From: Episyrphus balteatus
Taxonomy: Eukaryota > Arthropoda > Insecta > Diptera > Syrphidae
Direction of reading: 5' to 3'
NCBI RefSeq assembly: GCF_945859705.1
Contig: NC_079134.1
Coordinates: 164,087,718 to 164,151,717 of the forward strand
DNA length: 64,000 nt
Made by a program: the position numbers and the translations under genes. How positions within the stretch are numbered: position 1 is the first letter of the stretch; each line of letters starts with the position of its first letter. Below, in pieces: positions 1 to 11,701 of the stretch. The notes under the pieces were generated by a model. It saw nothing but the letters and a program-made list of their open reading frames with translations, had not been told where the DNA came from and ran no database searches.

Positions 1-524
1 TCTGGAATGATGTAGTTTCTACCTGATGAATGAATGATGCCTTATCGTGAGGAGGAAATCAAATTGAGAGTTTCGGTCTTATGTTTTATAATAAATGTAT
101 AGGACTACAATAAGAGTATACTTTGGAGGATTTCAACATTTTTTGTTGATGTTCGATGATCTAAGTTGATAGAGGCGAGCAGCGGCAAATGTCATACGTT
201 GTTTATGTTTGAAAGGAGATTCAGTCCCATGAGAGGGAGTTTGTTTCTCACGAAGGTGTACGACTATACACAAATATGGGTGTTGAATGGTTAAGTATGA
301 TTAGCAAACAAATGAGATACATTTTTCAAATTTGTTGAAAAAACTACTTCGCATTCATTTTTGTTTTATTTTTTTTTAACTGAAGTAAGTGTCAAACTTT
401 TCATCTTTGTGTTTACTTAGTTTAGTTTTCAGTTATCTGTTAATAGCTTGGGCAGAAATTTGGGGAAGTGATAATATAAACTGGCAGACTGACATGTTTT
501 TTATTTCTATAAGTGGACCTTTTT

Positions 525-550
525 AACCGACTTCCAAAAAGGAGGAGGTT
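525..550 (-). repeat. Dispersed 26-bp repeat-end motif (copy 1)
   Basis: The core CCGACTTCCAAAAAGGAGGA, followed by GGTT, recurs in the opposite orientation at 25932-25957 and, slightly diverged, at 30684-30709. The other two copies follow similar upstream sequence ending in an A-rich stretch, which suggests the 3' end of a retroelement. At this copy nothing else of that element is recognisable. The family is not assigned. Confidence 0.6.
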
Positions 551-1229
551 AGAAATTTTTTTTATTTCAGAGATCTTCTGTAATTCGGTCTCCAGAATCC
601 TCTTTGAAGCGACGCACGCTAGCTGAAGACACCGATATCATTCCTTAATAAAAAAAAAGCTGCCAACTTTTGTTTTATTCGCAATTTAATTCAAAATGCC
701 AGCTCCAAAATGGTGTTTAAATAGAATTTACTTTTTCAAAACAGTTTATAAGCTAAAAATTAAGCTATTTGATGTCAAAAAGGTGTTCGATCTTGAGTTT
801 AAGTAAATAATGAAAGAAATTCAAAAATTTTTCAAAATACTACCAAATTAGTAAAACACAATTAAAGATCTTGTTGGCTTAACCAATTTTTAGATAAAGA
901 CAATGTTCCGAAAATTCAGTAGTCTTTGTTGTGAATAAAGAAAACTTTAATTTTTTTTTTAAATAGTATAAAATCTAGTAAAGTACATTATAATTTAAAT
1001 TTTTTTAGTTTCTTTTTAAGTTTTATAAGTTTCTTTGTTTCAACTTTTCTCCACGAAATGTTATACAAAAATGGCAGATTTTGTCGCGTGTTGAAAGAAA
1101 TCTTTTTAGAACGAGATTAATAACTATATTTTGTTTTATATAATTTACAGCACCGCAAGCGCAAAAAAAAAAACCTGTACTATACACTGCATTTAATTCC
1201 TTTGCATTGATTTGTCTGAATTTTGAGAA

Positions 1230-1238
1230 CAAAAGGAA
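1230..1238. repeat. Left TSD of Foldback-like element
   Basis: CAAAAGGAA, identical to 2689-2697. Confidence 0.9.
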
Positions 1239-2688
1239 GGTGCCGTGAAATAACGCCGAGCGAAATAACGCCGAATTCCAATATTCGGCGTTATTTCACT
1301 TTACAAGAGCGAAATAACGCCGAATTTCAACATTCGGCTTTATTTCACAATGACAAAGTGAAATTACGCCGATTCGGCATTATTTCACTTTTTTAGTGGG
1401 GCAAATCCTGCTAAGTGGACAAATTTCAATGTAACCACGTGTAGTCAGTTTGGTATTGATATGCCATATTCTTGGCAAAGGGACATAAGGACCATGGACA
1501 TAACAGCCGCTTTTTATTTGTGGGACTTAAGTCCGAATTGAGTAAGACATAAGTTCCAAATTAATTGTGGGCCTTATGTCAAAATCAGGTTGGACATAAG
1601 ACCCACAAATAAAAGATGGGCGTTATGTCCCACTAACGAACAATTCACAAATTATAAAATTATCTCCCAACTGGATTTGGGATAGTTACAAAATTCGATT
1701 TTGCACTTATGTCCCACCCTATTGGCACATACGCCTATCCAATAGTGTATCCAAAGCAGGACAGCATGTCCCCAGCCTCTAAACATACTTCACTGTTTAT
1801 ACGCCTAAGTCCTGGGTATTATTATTGTATTTACGTGTATACCAAACAACAAAGATATGTTTGTGTTATAATTTAGCAAACGCGAAGCGGAAAAAAATTT
1901 GCTTACATGATAATCTATTTAATTTTCAGAACCCAAACGCGAAGCGGAAAAAAATTTTGCCCACGGGAGAATCAATTTTGAGGTGTGAAAATAAAAATTC
2001 GCGCGAATTTTTATTTTCACACCTCAAAATTGATTCTCCCGTGGGCAAAATTTTTTTCCGCTTCGCGTTTGAGTTCCGAAAATTAAATATATTCTCATGT
2101 AAGCAAATTTTTTTCCGCTTTGCCTTCCACCAATTAAAACAGGTGGGATTTATTTGTTTCTTATCTTTGTATTGTGATTAATTTGACCGCTCTATTCGTG
2201 AGATAATTTTTTTATGTCCCACTCAAGTGGGATTTAATTCTTAAATATAAATGCATAAATAAAAAGTGCGCGTTATGTCCTTGGGCCTTATGTCCCTGCG
2301 CCACGTTTTTATCACATCTTGAAACTAATCTAGGAAAATGAATAATTAAGACGCACATAAGAGCCAAAACTTTTTGGGAACCTATACCTCGATGGGATGG
2401 ACATAAGTCCCAAATTGGTATTGGAGCCATTGTGCCCTAATAAATTTGGGCCTTATATGCCTTTGAAAATAAGAAAAAGGGGAACATACCCTTTAACTTG
2501 CGTTTGCTTTTATGCTCACTTTTCTAACATTCGGCCTTATTTCTCAGTTGGGACTCGGCGTTATTTCACTTTGACTAAGTGCAATAAGGCCGAATGTTGA
2601 AATTCGGCGTTATTTCTCTTTTGTAAAGTGAAATAACGCCGAATTTTGGAATTCGGCGTTATTTCGCTCGGCGTTATTTCACGGCACC
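1239..2688. mobile_element. Foldback-like transposable element, 1450 bp
   Basis: Both ends begin GGTGCCGTGAAATAACGCCG when read inward, and the inverted similarity runs for more than 150 bp. The arms are built from short tandem subrepeats (GTGAAATAACGCCGA and its complement), then a second layer of subrepeats around GGGCNTTATGTCCC, and at the core a perfect palindrome (1935-2070). The 9-bp sequence CAAAAGGAA lies directly outside both ends (1230-1238 and 2689-2697), a clean target-site duplication. Long subrepeated inverted ends with a 9-bp duplication are the hallmark of Drosophila Foldback elements. No transposase is present, so it would have to be moved in trans. ORFs inside are by-products of the palindrome. 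Confidence 0.88.
1935..2070. repeat. Perfect spacer-less palindrome, 136 bp
   Basis: The two 68-bp arms are exact reverse complements and meet between 2002 and 2003 in TTCGCGCGAA. The arms carry the motif CGCGAAGCGGAAAAAAATTT, which is repeated imperfectly further out (near 1881 and 2123). It forms the centre of the Foldback-like element. Confidence 0.9.
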
Positions 2689-2697
2689 CAAAAGGAA
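2689..2697. repeat. Right TSD of Foldback-like element
   Basis: CAAAAGGAA, identical to 1230-1238. Confidence 0.9.
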
Positions 2698-3201
2698 TAC
2701 CCATTAGTTACTATTTTCCTTAATTTTATAAACAATTGCCCGAGAAATCGTTCAAATCAATTAGGAAAAAAATGTAAATCTTCCCGAAAGGGTACACGAA
2801 TCAATCAAATGACATATCTTGATACATAACATTGTCATATTATTTCAAATAGAAACTACAAAAGGACAGTTAATTATTAAAATTAAAACTCATCGCTACA
2901 GTAAAAAATTAAATTTAAAATAAAGTTCGCTGTTCAGCTCTTTTGTTTGAACGATGTTGGGTTAAAATACTAGGAAAATATTCAATACTATATTAAAATG
3001 AAAATAATTAAGTTCCATTCATAAAAGCAGCTGACATACATATATTTCACATTCGACCCATTGAGCGTAAAAGTATAGTAATTGGAGAAAGATTCGTGAA
3101 TTTTATTTGCATTTTCAAGTCAAAAAAATTTGGTCTTCATTTCGTCTTTGACAAAAGACGATTTTCATGTCATTTTTATGTAACCTTAAAACTTTATATA
3201 T
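2698..3201. other. AT-rich intergenic DNA
   Basis: I see no gene, repeat end or RNA signal here. Confidence 0.6.
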
Positions 3202-3203
3202 TA

Positions 3204-3423
3204 CACTGAGGGAAAAAATAAATTGAAGTTGAAACGTCTTTGTTTCAAAGATGAACTACTTTGATTTATGTGACTTTAAGATACGAAACCATAAAAAAGT
3301 AACCTATTTTGCACGTTGATTTTAAAATGTTCATCTTCAACGCAAAATCATTCCGAATAATAGTTAAATCAATGTGGTTTTCATTGATTTTACGTTGTTT
3401 TATGGTGGCTTTTCCCTCAGTGT
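3204..3423. mobile_element. Short TA-flanked MITE, 220 bp, CACTGAGGGAAAA termini
   Basis: It starts CACTGAGGGAAAA and ends TTTTCCCTCAGTG, with TA on both sides (3202-3203 and 3424-3425), as expected for a Tc1/mariner-type MITE. Its right half (about 3335-3400) is the reverse complement of part of the larger element at 39464-39909, so the two belong to one family. Unlike that relative, it has no tRNA-like module and no coding potential. Confidence 0.82.
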
Positions 3424-3425
3424 AT

Positions 3426-6400
3426 GTTCGTAAAATGTTGGTTTATTTCGCCTTGAAAATGTCAGGAGGTCAAATTTCGACTTGTTAATATTTTTTTAAA
3501 GCGAAATTAGAAAAAGTTTGGTTTAATGTTATGCCTTCTTCAAAATGAGTTGAATTGTCAGAATTTCTATCATGCGTTCAATGTTCATATTCAACAAGCT
3601 TAATGTTGTTCTAAGACTGCAGTTTTGTTTCATAAATCATATACTCAAATAGCCTTTCTATTTTTGAAGAAGTTTTTTTTTAAAGATATCTTGGTAAATA
3701 AGTTTTATTGCATAAATATTTATTACTAAAATTTTAATTGTTATCTTATATCCAAATGGGAAATAAAACTCATCTTAGAAGGCAAAAGTAACATTCTATA
3801 TTGGTGAAGTGCAATAAATTCTTCTATCATTCACTCACAATTCTATTGATGGCTTGATCAACTTTTTTTTTATCTCTTATGTATAATTATCTTAAATTGT
3901 ACAATAAATTGATTTTGCGTAATTTTTTTTTTTCTTTCATATGTATATATAATTTAATCTTAAATCAATTAACAGATAGTTAACATTATCTTAAGTGTCA
4001 TCACAATCAAAACGCATCAACAACTCACGCATTCAATTAATGTATGGCACTTAAATTTATCTCTTCACCATATCACCACTCTGCCAAGCTGCGAAGTACA
4101 CCGTATCGAATCTCTTATATTAAATCCGCAATATGGATAATGTAGTATGCACAAATATGATGCACCTTGGATCAAAAGTGGCTATAAACAACAAAACAAA
4201 AATAAAAACGCAACACCATAAACAAAGTGTGTGAGAAAAATAACAGAAATATTAAAATAACTTCAAAAGTGGCTATCTTTGGCGACAGGGACATGCCTTT
4301 CCAAAACATTCGAAATGCATACCTTTCAATTTGTTCTAATTCCAAATTCAAAAAACTGCGTGAGTTTATATTACCATTCCAAATATTTATTGGTTTTTTA
4401 TAGAAAAAAAAAACAAAAAATAATTTTAATTCAATGCATGAATTGTTGGAAGGCTTTATGGTGGCAATGATGACCAAGAAGATGATCAACATACCTGAAC
4501 TGTTGCAACAACATCTTCTTCTTCATCTTCTACCAGAAGCATGCGATTTGTATACTTTATTTAGAGTAGGGTAAATTGTGTTGGTAAAGTTTTTCTGAAA
4601 CAAAGGGAACTGCAGATTTTAAAAAGTTTATATGCTAATTCCAACAATATCTACTGCTTAGCCTTTCATTTTATCTAAAACAAGTGTATTTTAAAGAATA
4701 AAGCCATATTTAAATTTTTACAATGCGTAAAAGTTATAAAAATAAATTTATTGAAAACAATCATTTTTCATGAAAAAAGTGAAAAAATCAAAATTTTTTT
4801 TCCAACACCATTAAACCCTTTTTTTAATATCATAACCTATAAAAAAAAACTATCTGAAAGCCTGTTGTTTCAGCTCAAATTATGCATATTCACCATGTCT
4901 GCATGACATCTACAAAAAGAGCTAGAACCCAATCAATTTTCATCAAAAAAAGCAGAAAAATCAATCTTTTTTATCTTCAAACACCGTTAAATCCATTTTT
5001 TTATATGAAAATCTATAATAAATTTTATATCACTTGAAAGCTTATTGATTCACCTTTTATATGACGCTTCAATCATATTTCTACGATGCTTACCAAAAAA
5101 GTTAGAATTTTGTATGTGTGAAATATCAAAGCTATAATAGATTTTTGTACTCCCAATAGTTTATTTTTAATTGAAATTTATGCCAAACTGCTAAAAATTT
5201 CAGGTGGAACGGGAGAAAATGGCGTAACTTTTTCATGGATGCTGCCATGGTTCGTCCATTTATAAGACATTAAAAGATACATCAAAAATATTTTGGATCC
5301 ATAATTTCTGAATTGCATACTTCTTCAAAAACCTCAAAAGTTTGGGGAATAATTTTCGATCTTCTCGAGAGTTGGTTCAAATTCAATTGATTTTCCTTAA
5401 ATCAATTTAAAAAGATCTAAAATTTTGACTTCTTTTTTTTTATAAAATTTTTGTGCAGGAAGAATTTAAGTAAATTATAACGACGATGTGATTCTTTACA
5501 AACAAAATTGGTAACCTCTAATTACTTGAAGCTTCATTGCAGCTTTTCTGTATAGATTTTTTTGTTTGGTTTTGCTGCTATGCAACGGTTCTTTGCAAAA
5601 TATTCAACTCTGAGTGCGCATGGTGCATCTTTAAGTGAAAGTCACAAATGTGATTCAGTGCTTAATTTGTCCAGTCCTTGATTTTAATTAATAGGTTTTT
5701 ATGTCCGAAACACTCTAGCTTTTAGCTAGCCAAAGCCACATGAATGAATGATGATTGGGAAATGCAGTTTCATTTCGGTTTCAGTTCACTTGAAAAAAAA
5801 AAAAAAAAACTAAAAAAACTAAAAAGACGACCATAAAGAGGGTCTATCTTCATTTCAACGACTATTCCATTCAATTTGAAGAAGCGTATACACAACACAG
5901 ATCTTCTCTCATTGCATTGCAATTTTTTGATTGCGGCCAACAATGATTTATTAACTGTGCTGAGGGAGCGCCAATCTAAGCCATCTTAGAGCAACAGCTG
6001 TCATTTGGCCAGACATACTCACTGTCATCATTATTTCTGAATTAATCACGAAAACGAAACTTTTTTTAAACCATCTTTTTGGGATAGAAAAATTGAATAA
6101 GAGAGAGAATTTTTTTGTTTTTCTAATTCTAATAATTGTTACTAACGATCTAAGTGAGTGGGCGGGTTGTGTCTGGAAGACCGATACTGTCATTGATTTG
6201 TACACTATTAGCAATTTCCACCGAAAGATCATTGCTAGATAGGGGTTACACTGTTGGGTCATATAGTTAAGTGGTATTGATGTCACTATTAGAGATACCA
6301 GAGGTGATGATGTTTGACCGATGCAACACGGTTTTTGCCTCCAGTGTTTGGAAGATGTCGTGGAATAGCATAATACCCGCACAGCATGCTGTGATTATAA

Positions 6401-7195
6401 GAAGCATCAGGTCGGTAGTGGTGTGGGTTTTGTTAACCTTGAACTTGAATCGTGATTTCGTGGGGATTTTTTCGGTTTGAGACAGCTGTTGAGGCTGATT
6501 CGACGACGGGAAAACACCACAACAGGAACTTTATATTACATGATTTGGGTGTTGGAGGTGGAATGGATGGAATGATGTAAACAATTATTGATGATGAGAT
6601 TATGCAAATCAATTAGACATATTAATTAATTCATGCCGGAAAGAGGATTTTAATTTAATATATTATGCACGATAAAGAGGTAAAAGATTATTGTACTTTT
6701 ACGAAAATCTATATTCAGCGAGAAAAAAAGCTGAAACAAACTTATTGTTCCATGGGAAATAATTATATAATCACTCCACTTAATCACTCCCTCAGTGCAA
6801 AAGAGCGAGAACTCAAAAAACTCCATTTCGAGAAAACGCTTCTTGAAAATAATGACTGTAAATTTTCTCCTATAACTTTCCATGCGACAGCAATTTCCAT
6901 AATGTCAAAGCTTTATTACAAGAACCATTATGTTTATTTTGTATTTTTAATAAATTTATTTTTTAAATTTTGGATAATCTCTATCTTGCATTAAAATTAC
7001 TGAAGAAAAAAACGTGAGCATTTTGTGTTAGCTCTGTTTTGCACTGGAAATTATGAAAGAGTTTAACTTTTAATATACCTAAATAGGAATTGGATAAAAA
7101 CAGTCATAATCTTTCGAATTTTTCGTTCATGTAAACGACAACCCCAAAATGAAGATAATTTAAAAATTCTTTAACAAATTTGGTGACTTTTCTTA
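3426..7195. other. Intergenic DNA, no supported gene
   Basis: The stretch is mostly AT-rich with long homopolymers; 5930-6560 is somewhat less AT-rich. Short ORFs at 4172-4492, 5951-6480 and 6650-6994 overlap each other on opposite strands and show no domain, signal peptide or splice context. I see nothing else I can support. Confidence 0.5.
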
Positions 7196-7197
7196 TA

Positions 7198-8278
7198 TAC
7201 AGGGTGTCCCAAAAGTAATGGATCAAACGAAATATGCTGATAGGCCAACTTAAGGGCTCTCAGAATTTGGTAACTTGTTCATCCCAAATCTTTACGGTTT
7301 TCGATTTAATGCAGTTTTTGTGAAATTTCGAAAAATCCCGACTTTGCATCAGTATTTTGCTTTCTCCGCTCATAATTGATTTTTGTGTTTTACAATTCTT
7401 CCACTAAAACATTGCCTAATAATAGGAAATAATTAATTAATCAAAATATTTTTTATTTCATACGCCATTTTGCTGCAAATTAATTAACAGTTTCATGTTT
7501 TATAAAAACTCAATTTCTTACTTTTATTTCAGAGCAGCATCCCGAAAAAAATTTGTATAGTGTGATACTGGTTTATTATGTTAAAAACTTGCCGTGTTAT
7601 TGCAGTTTTCAAAAATGTATAAAAATTTCCAAAGTTGAAATTAGAACGAAAGATATTACAATTTAAATGCAACAAAACAGGGCTTTTCAGAGAAAAATAA
7701 CAAACAAAAATAAACACATTTTCTCGACTGTTGTTTGTTTATTTCTTTTTGAATAAAAGTCTCGATTTTTGTTTGTTATTTTTCTCTGAAAAGCCCTGTT
7801 TTGTTGCATTTAAATTGTAATATCTTTCGTTCTAATTTCAACTTTGGAAATTTTTATACATTTTTGAAAACTGCAATAACACGGCAAGTTTTTAACATAA
7901 TAAACCAGTATCACACCATACAAATTTTTTTCGGGATGCTGCTCTGAAATAAAAGTAAGAAATTGAGTTTTTATAAAACATGACACTGTTAATTAATTTG
8001 CAGCAAAATGGCGTATGAAATAAAAAATATTTTGATTAATTAATTATTTCCTATTATTAGGCAATGTTTTAGTGGAAGAATTGTAAAACACAAAAATCAA
8101 TTATGAGCGGAGAAAGCAAAATACTGATGCAAAGTCGGGATTTTTCGAAATTTCACAAAAACTGCATTAAATCGAAAACCGTAAAGATTTGGGATGAACA
8201 AGTTACCAAATTCTGAGAGCCCTTAAGTTGGCCTATCAGCATATTTCGTTTGATCCATTACTTTTGGGACACCCTGTA
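7198..8278. mobile_element. Giant near-perfect inverted-repeat element, TACAGGGTGTCC family (copy 1)
   Basis: The element starts TACAGGGTGTCCC and ends with its reverse complement, with TA outside each end (7196-7197 and 8279-8280). The inverted arms (through 7711, and from 7765) are equal in length, about 514 bp, and I find only two mismatches between them around a 53-bp spacer. No transposase is encoded. TA insertion points to a Tc1/mariner-like non-autonomous element. A longer relative lies at 42406-43769. The near identity implies recent insertion or arm-to-arm gene conversion. Confidence 0.88.
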
Positions 8279-8371
8279 TAAATAAATTCTTTTATTGTGG
8301 GCTTAATTTAAAAAGCAAAATTTTCTCATCATTAACTCAAAAATGACATTTTTTGACTTATAGCTGTTTTG

Positions 8372-8770
8372 CACTGAGGGTGCTATATTTAGGCAGAAAA
8401 TTTCCCCGCACCCCCGCTGTACCACAACCGCACACTTTTTTTATATGAAAAATGTCGCGTCACCATGATAAATAATTTTGGATTGAAAAATACAAAAAAA
8501 AACTCCGACAAGAAGTAGATTTGAACCCGCTTGTACAAAGCGCTTTCAATTAGCAAGCAAACGCCTCAACAATTTGACCACCTATTCATGTTTGTACGAA
8601 ATGGCAGTGTGTTGTTTATTTCAAAATAACTTTGAAGACGATTTTAACATTTAGATAAGTACGAAAATAGAATTTTTTGATCATGGTGCAGAAGTCTTGC
8701 GGCGGTGTTGCGGCAGTCAAAAAGCCGTGCGGCTGTGCTGCAGCGGTGGTGCGTCATTTTTACTCGGGTG
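8372..8770. mobile_element. Inverted-repeat element with tRNA-like insert (399 bp)
   Basis: The left end is CACTGAGGG and the right end reads inward as CACCCGAGTAAAAA. Further in, the arms match imperfectly in a GC-rich patch (8402-8435 versus about 8700-8755). A tRNA-like sequence lies between the arms on the - strand (8503-8590). The terminal sequence and size match the elements at 15993-16406 and 39464-39909. No clear target-site duplication is visible, so the exact ends are less certain. Confidence 0.6.
8503..8590 (-). ncRNA. tRNA-Ser(GCU)-like sequence inside an inverted-repeat element
   Basis: Read on the - strand it has an A-box-like TGGTCAAATTGTTGAGG (8564-8580), a GCT in the anticodon position (8552-8554), a long variable arm with the 5-bp stem CGCTT/AAGCG (8528-8542), which is a class II (Ser/Leu-type) trait, and a B-box-like GGGTTCAAATC (8518-8528). 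Nine Ts on that strand follow at once (8502-8494), a potential Pol III terminator. The acceptor stem does not pair well, so it is a derived tRNA-like unit rather than a functional tRNA gene. Confidence 0.6.
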
Positions 8771-10866
8771 TTCATAAAGAGATGGGTAGTATGTTGAATT
8801 AAATTATTTCATTAGTAGAAAATATAAAAGAAAATAGTTTATGTAATTTTCCTCCAGAGGGCGCCATATTCAACCATGTTCATGGTTTTGTTTCTTGTTA
8901 CCTTTTATTTTTTGTAACCTTCTCCTCTGCAGAGGCGTTTCTAACGATAATCAATTTTTTAGATTATGATAAGTACCTTCTAAGCTATAAGTATGAGTAG
9001 ATGAACATACAAACAATTATATTATATTCTGGGCAAATATGGGTGAAAAGGTATTTTTGGATCATTGGACATTTTGCCTAAGTAGGTCAATCAAGTGAAA
9101 ATTGAAAGATTTACGGGGTACTGTGGTGTATGCGTAACATTTTTTTTTTTTTTCATAGAAAAGCAAAGAAAATAAAGGGTCCAGGAGAAAAACGGCACAT
9201 GTCCACTTTTTTGTCAAAAATAAACTAATGATGAGGTCTTGTAGTATTAACTGAGCACTATCTGATAGCATCTTTACTTTTATAAAACAAATTTAAGCCT
9301 TGCTTAGAAAATGAATAAATTGTGTGCTTTTAGTACTAAGTTGTATAGAGAACAAAATTTTAAAAAGCGTTTTTCTCGAAATGAATTTTGTATACTTTGA
9401 GTTCTCTATTTTCTAATATACCTACATACAAACAATAAACAATGTTTGATTTTTTTCTTTTTTGCTTCTTGTGACTCATTTCCCGTCAGGAACCTAGATT
9501 GTTATTTAGAGTCAGTTTGCTGAAATTAAACCCCAACATTTAAGTTCAACTTTACATGGAGAGGAAAAAGAAGGACATACAAATTATAGTGAAAAATGTT
9601 TATATTACCATAGATTAAAGCATAGATTTTACTTAGAGTACAAAACCCGCCATGCGTCGATCCTCCCTCATGGAATGCTAAGATGAAATTTTGTAGTGTG
9701 CAACATATTGCTGAACTAAATCAAATGTGCCAGGTTTATTCTTGTCGGGTTTGGATATAAATTACGCACAAATGTAGGTACATATTATTATTTTAGGAAC
9801 TTTGATTTAGAGTTGCCTTAGTTAAATTAAATGCTACAAAAGGTTGCAGCGAAGTTAAAATATTTTCTTGTTCATGTTTGACTAACATAAAATATGAATA
9901 AGGGTTGTCTATTGGACTAGAAAAAAAATGGTGTTAAGGAGGGGGTCTATTAAGGGCTTAAGGTCTATTTTTGTGACTTCAAATTTTCAAAAAAATATTA
10001 AAAAATGAAGGCACTGCCTACAATATCATTTGATACCTTTCCCGAAAGCTATAAACTTATTTAATTGTTTAATTTAGAAATAAAAGATAGGTTTTTTAGA
10101 TTGTTTTTTTTTAATGATTAATCAAACCTAATTTGGCTGGGATATTAGGTGCCACTCCAATACGCAACACTCGATTATTGCAGATCCTTTTATGGATTTT
10201 AGACTATTATGTGAAACGAAAAATTCTTTATTTTTATTTATTTTATTCTTTAGAAATCAATTATTGAACAAACTCCGCTTTTCGAAAAATTATACCAGAT
10301 AATTCGGATGATTCTCTACACATTTTTTTCAAACACAATTCATTGTTTCTAGTATTTTATTTTAACTGAAAAAGTTTTATTTATTTGATTAAACAAAAAA
10401 TGGGTATTTGTTTTTCAAATTTGATTTAAAATTAGTTTTGCTATTCTTTTGCCATTATAATAGTAATAATTGCATCTACTTATCAAGTGGCACACTTTGG
10501 TCTACTAACTGTGATGAATATCAATTCTAGTAAATGAAATCATAAAACTTAATTCATTATCATTTTTTACAAGATTCTGACTGCTAATGTTGTTCTTCAC
10601 ACCAAAGTTACATACAGACAAATCAAGAAATTGTTTATGAATTGTTACATGTTTCATTTGACAGACACCAAACAACATTCAACAACGAGTTAATTTCAAT
10701 ATTAGATAATACCTTCATGATTAACACACAATTGAATTATGCGAGAGATTCCAATTACAAGTGATTATGACGTGAATGATAAAAACGGGCGAATTAAAAG
10801 TTCAAGTTAAAAGGGGTGTGCAAATCAATTTAATTGCAATGAATATAAATCTATAATGATCAAATA
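8771..10866. other. Intergenic DNA
   Basis: No gene is supported. A motif around 9118-9160 (CTGTGGTGTATGCGTAACAT) recurs near 11957 and 45675, so fragments of a dispersed family are present. The rest is AT-rich without visible structure. Confidence 0.5.
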
Positions 10867-10868
10867 TA

Positions 10869-11699
10869 GGGTAACTTCGGGCATTATGGCGCACCGGGCA
10901 TTATGGCGCACCTCTCAACTACCATACTTCCAATACTCGCATTTAAATAAAAACAATGCAGAAACTTTGGCCTTCGTCGAACACTAGCCTTGTGACGATC
11001 GCAGGTCAGTGCTTCTATTTTTGAGCCAAACAAAAAAGAAAACAAAAAAAATATACCGGTTCTGGGTTCCAATATAATATCGCGTTGTTTTTGTTTGTGT
11101 GTATCTCGGTAAGTATACAGTGCACGTGTTTGTTGTAAAGAGTGAAAAGCAGAGTACAGTTTTGGTTTGGTTATATCACTTGTTATATTTTAACTGAAGT
11201 AAGAATTGTGTTTAGTTTTTGGAGTTTCGTGAATATGTGTATATTTTGCAATATGGCGCAGATGTAATAAGGGCATTATGGCGCTATATTATACCCGACT
11301 GCGCCATAATGCCCTTATGTAAAACTAATTTCAAAAGTAACTTACATAATGTCTCTGCATTTTTTTAAATTTGAAAATAACCTCAATTTTAAGTTAATTT
11401 TATGAAAATTATTTACAATTATATTTCAGAAAAGCTGAATATACGTAAAAAAAGTAAAGGTTTCCGAAGTAAATGGGGTTCGCCATATTGCCCGTACATA
11501 GGGCAATATGGTTTTTTTTGGACTACTTTTAATTTAATTTATTTTTTGTTAAAGAGCTTGAATTTTTATTCTTAAATAATTTATTTATGTTACGTTTTTA
11601 TGAAATTTAATTAAAAAAAATTATTGAAGTAAAAATTGTAGTCCGTAGTAAAGTTATTTGAGTTTGTGCTTAGGTATGCCATAATGCCCTAATTTACCC
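10869..11699. mobile_element. TA-flanked element with GGGCATTATGGCGCA subrepeats (831 bp)
   Basis: Left end GGGTAACTTCGGGCATTATGG and right end (inward) GGGTAAATTAGGGCATTATGG are inverted repeats, with TA on each side (10867-10868 and 11700-11701). Next to the left end the unit CGGGCATTATGGCGCAC is repeated in tandem. More copies occur at about 11272-11322 as an inverted pair and, diverged, at 11486-11511. There is no transposase. The element at 56257-57263 has the same architecture with a diverged subrepeat. Confidence 0.75.
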
Positions 11700-11701
11700 T
11701 A

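Larger units (their letters stand above)
1..1238. other. AT-rich intergenic DNA
   Basis: No ORF here has a recognisable motif. The only repeat signal is the motif at 525-550, described separately. The stretch ends at the left target-site duplication of the Foldback-like element. Confidence 0.6.

Noticed and set aside
1825..2181. 118-codon ORF at the core of the Foldback-like element
   Set aside because: It lies across a palindrome and reads the same sequence in both directions; no domain.
4560..5000. Possible inverted pair GGGTAAATTGTGTTGG / CCAACACCATTAAACCC
   Set aside because: Similarity is short and imperfect, no TSD is seen, and the region is low complexity.
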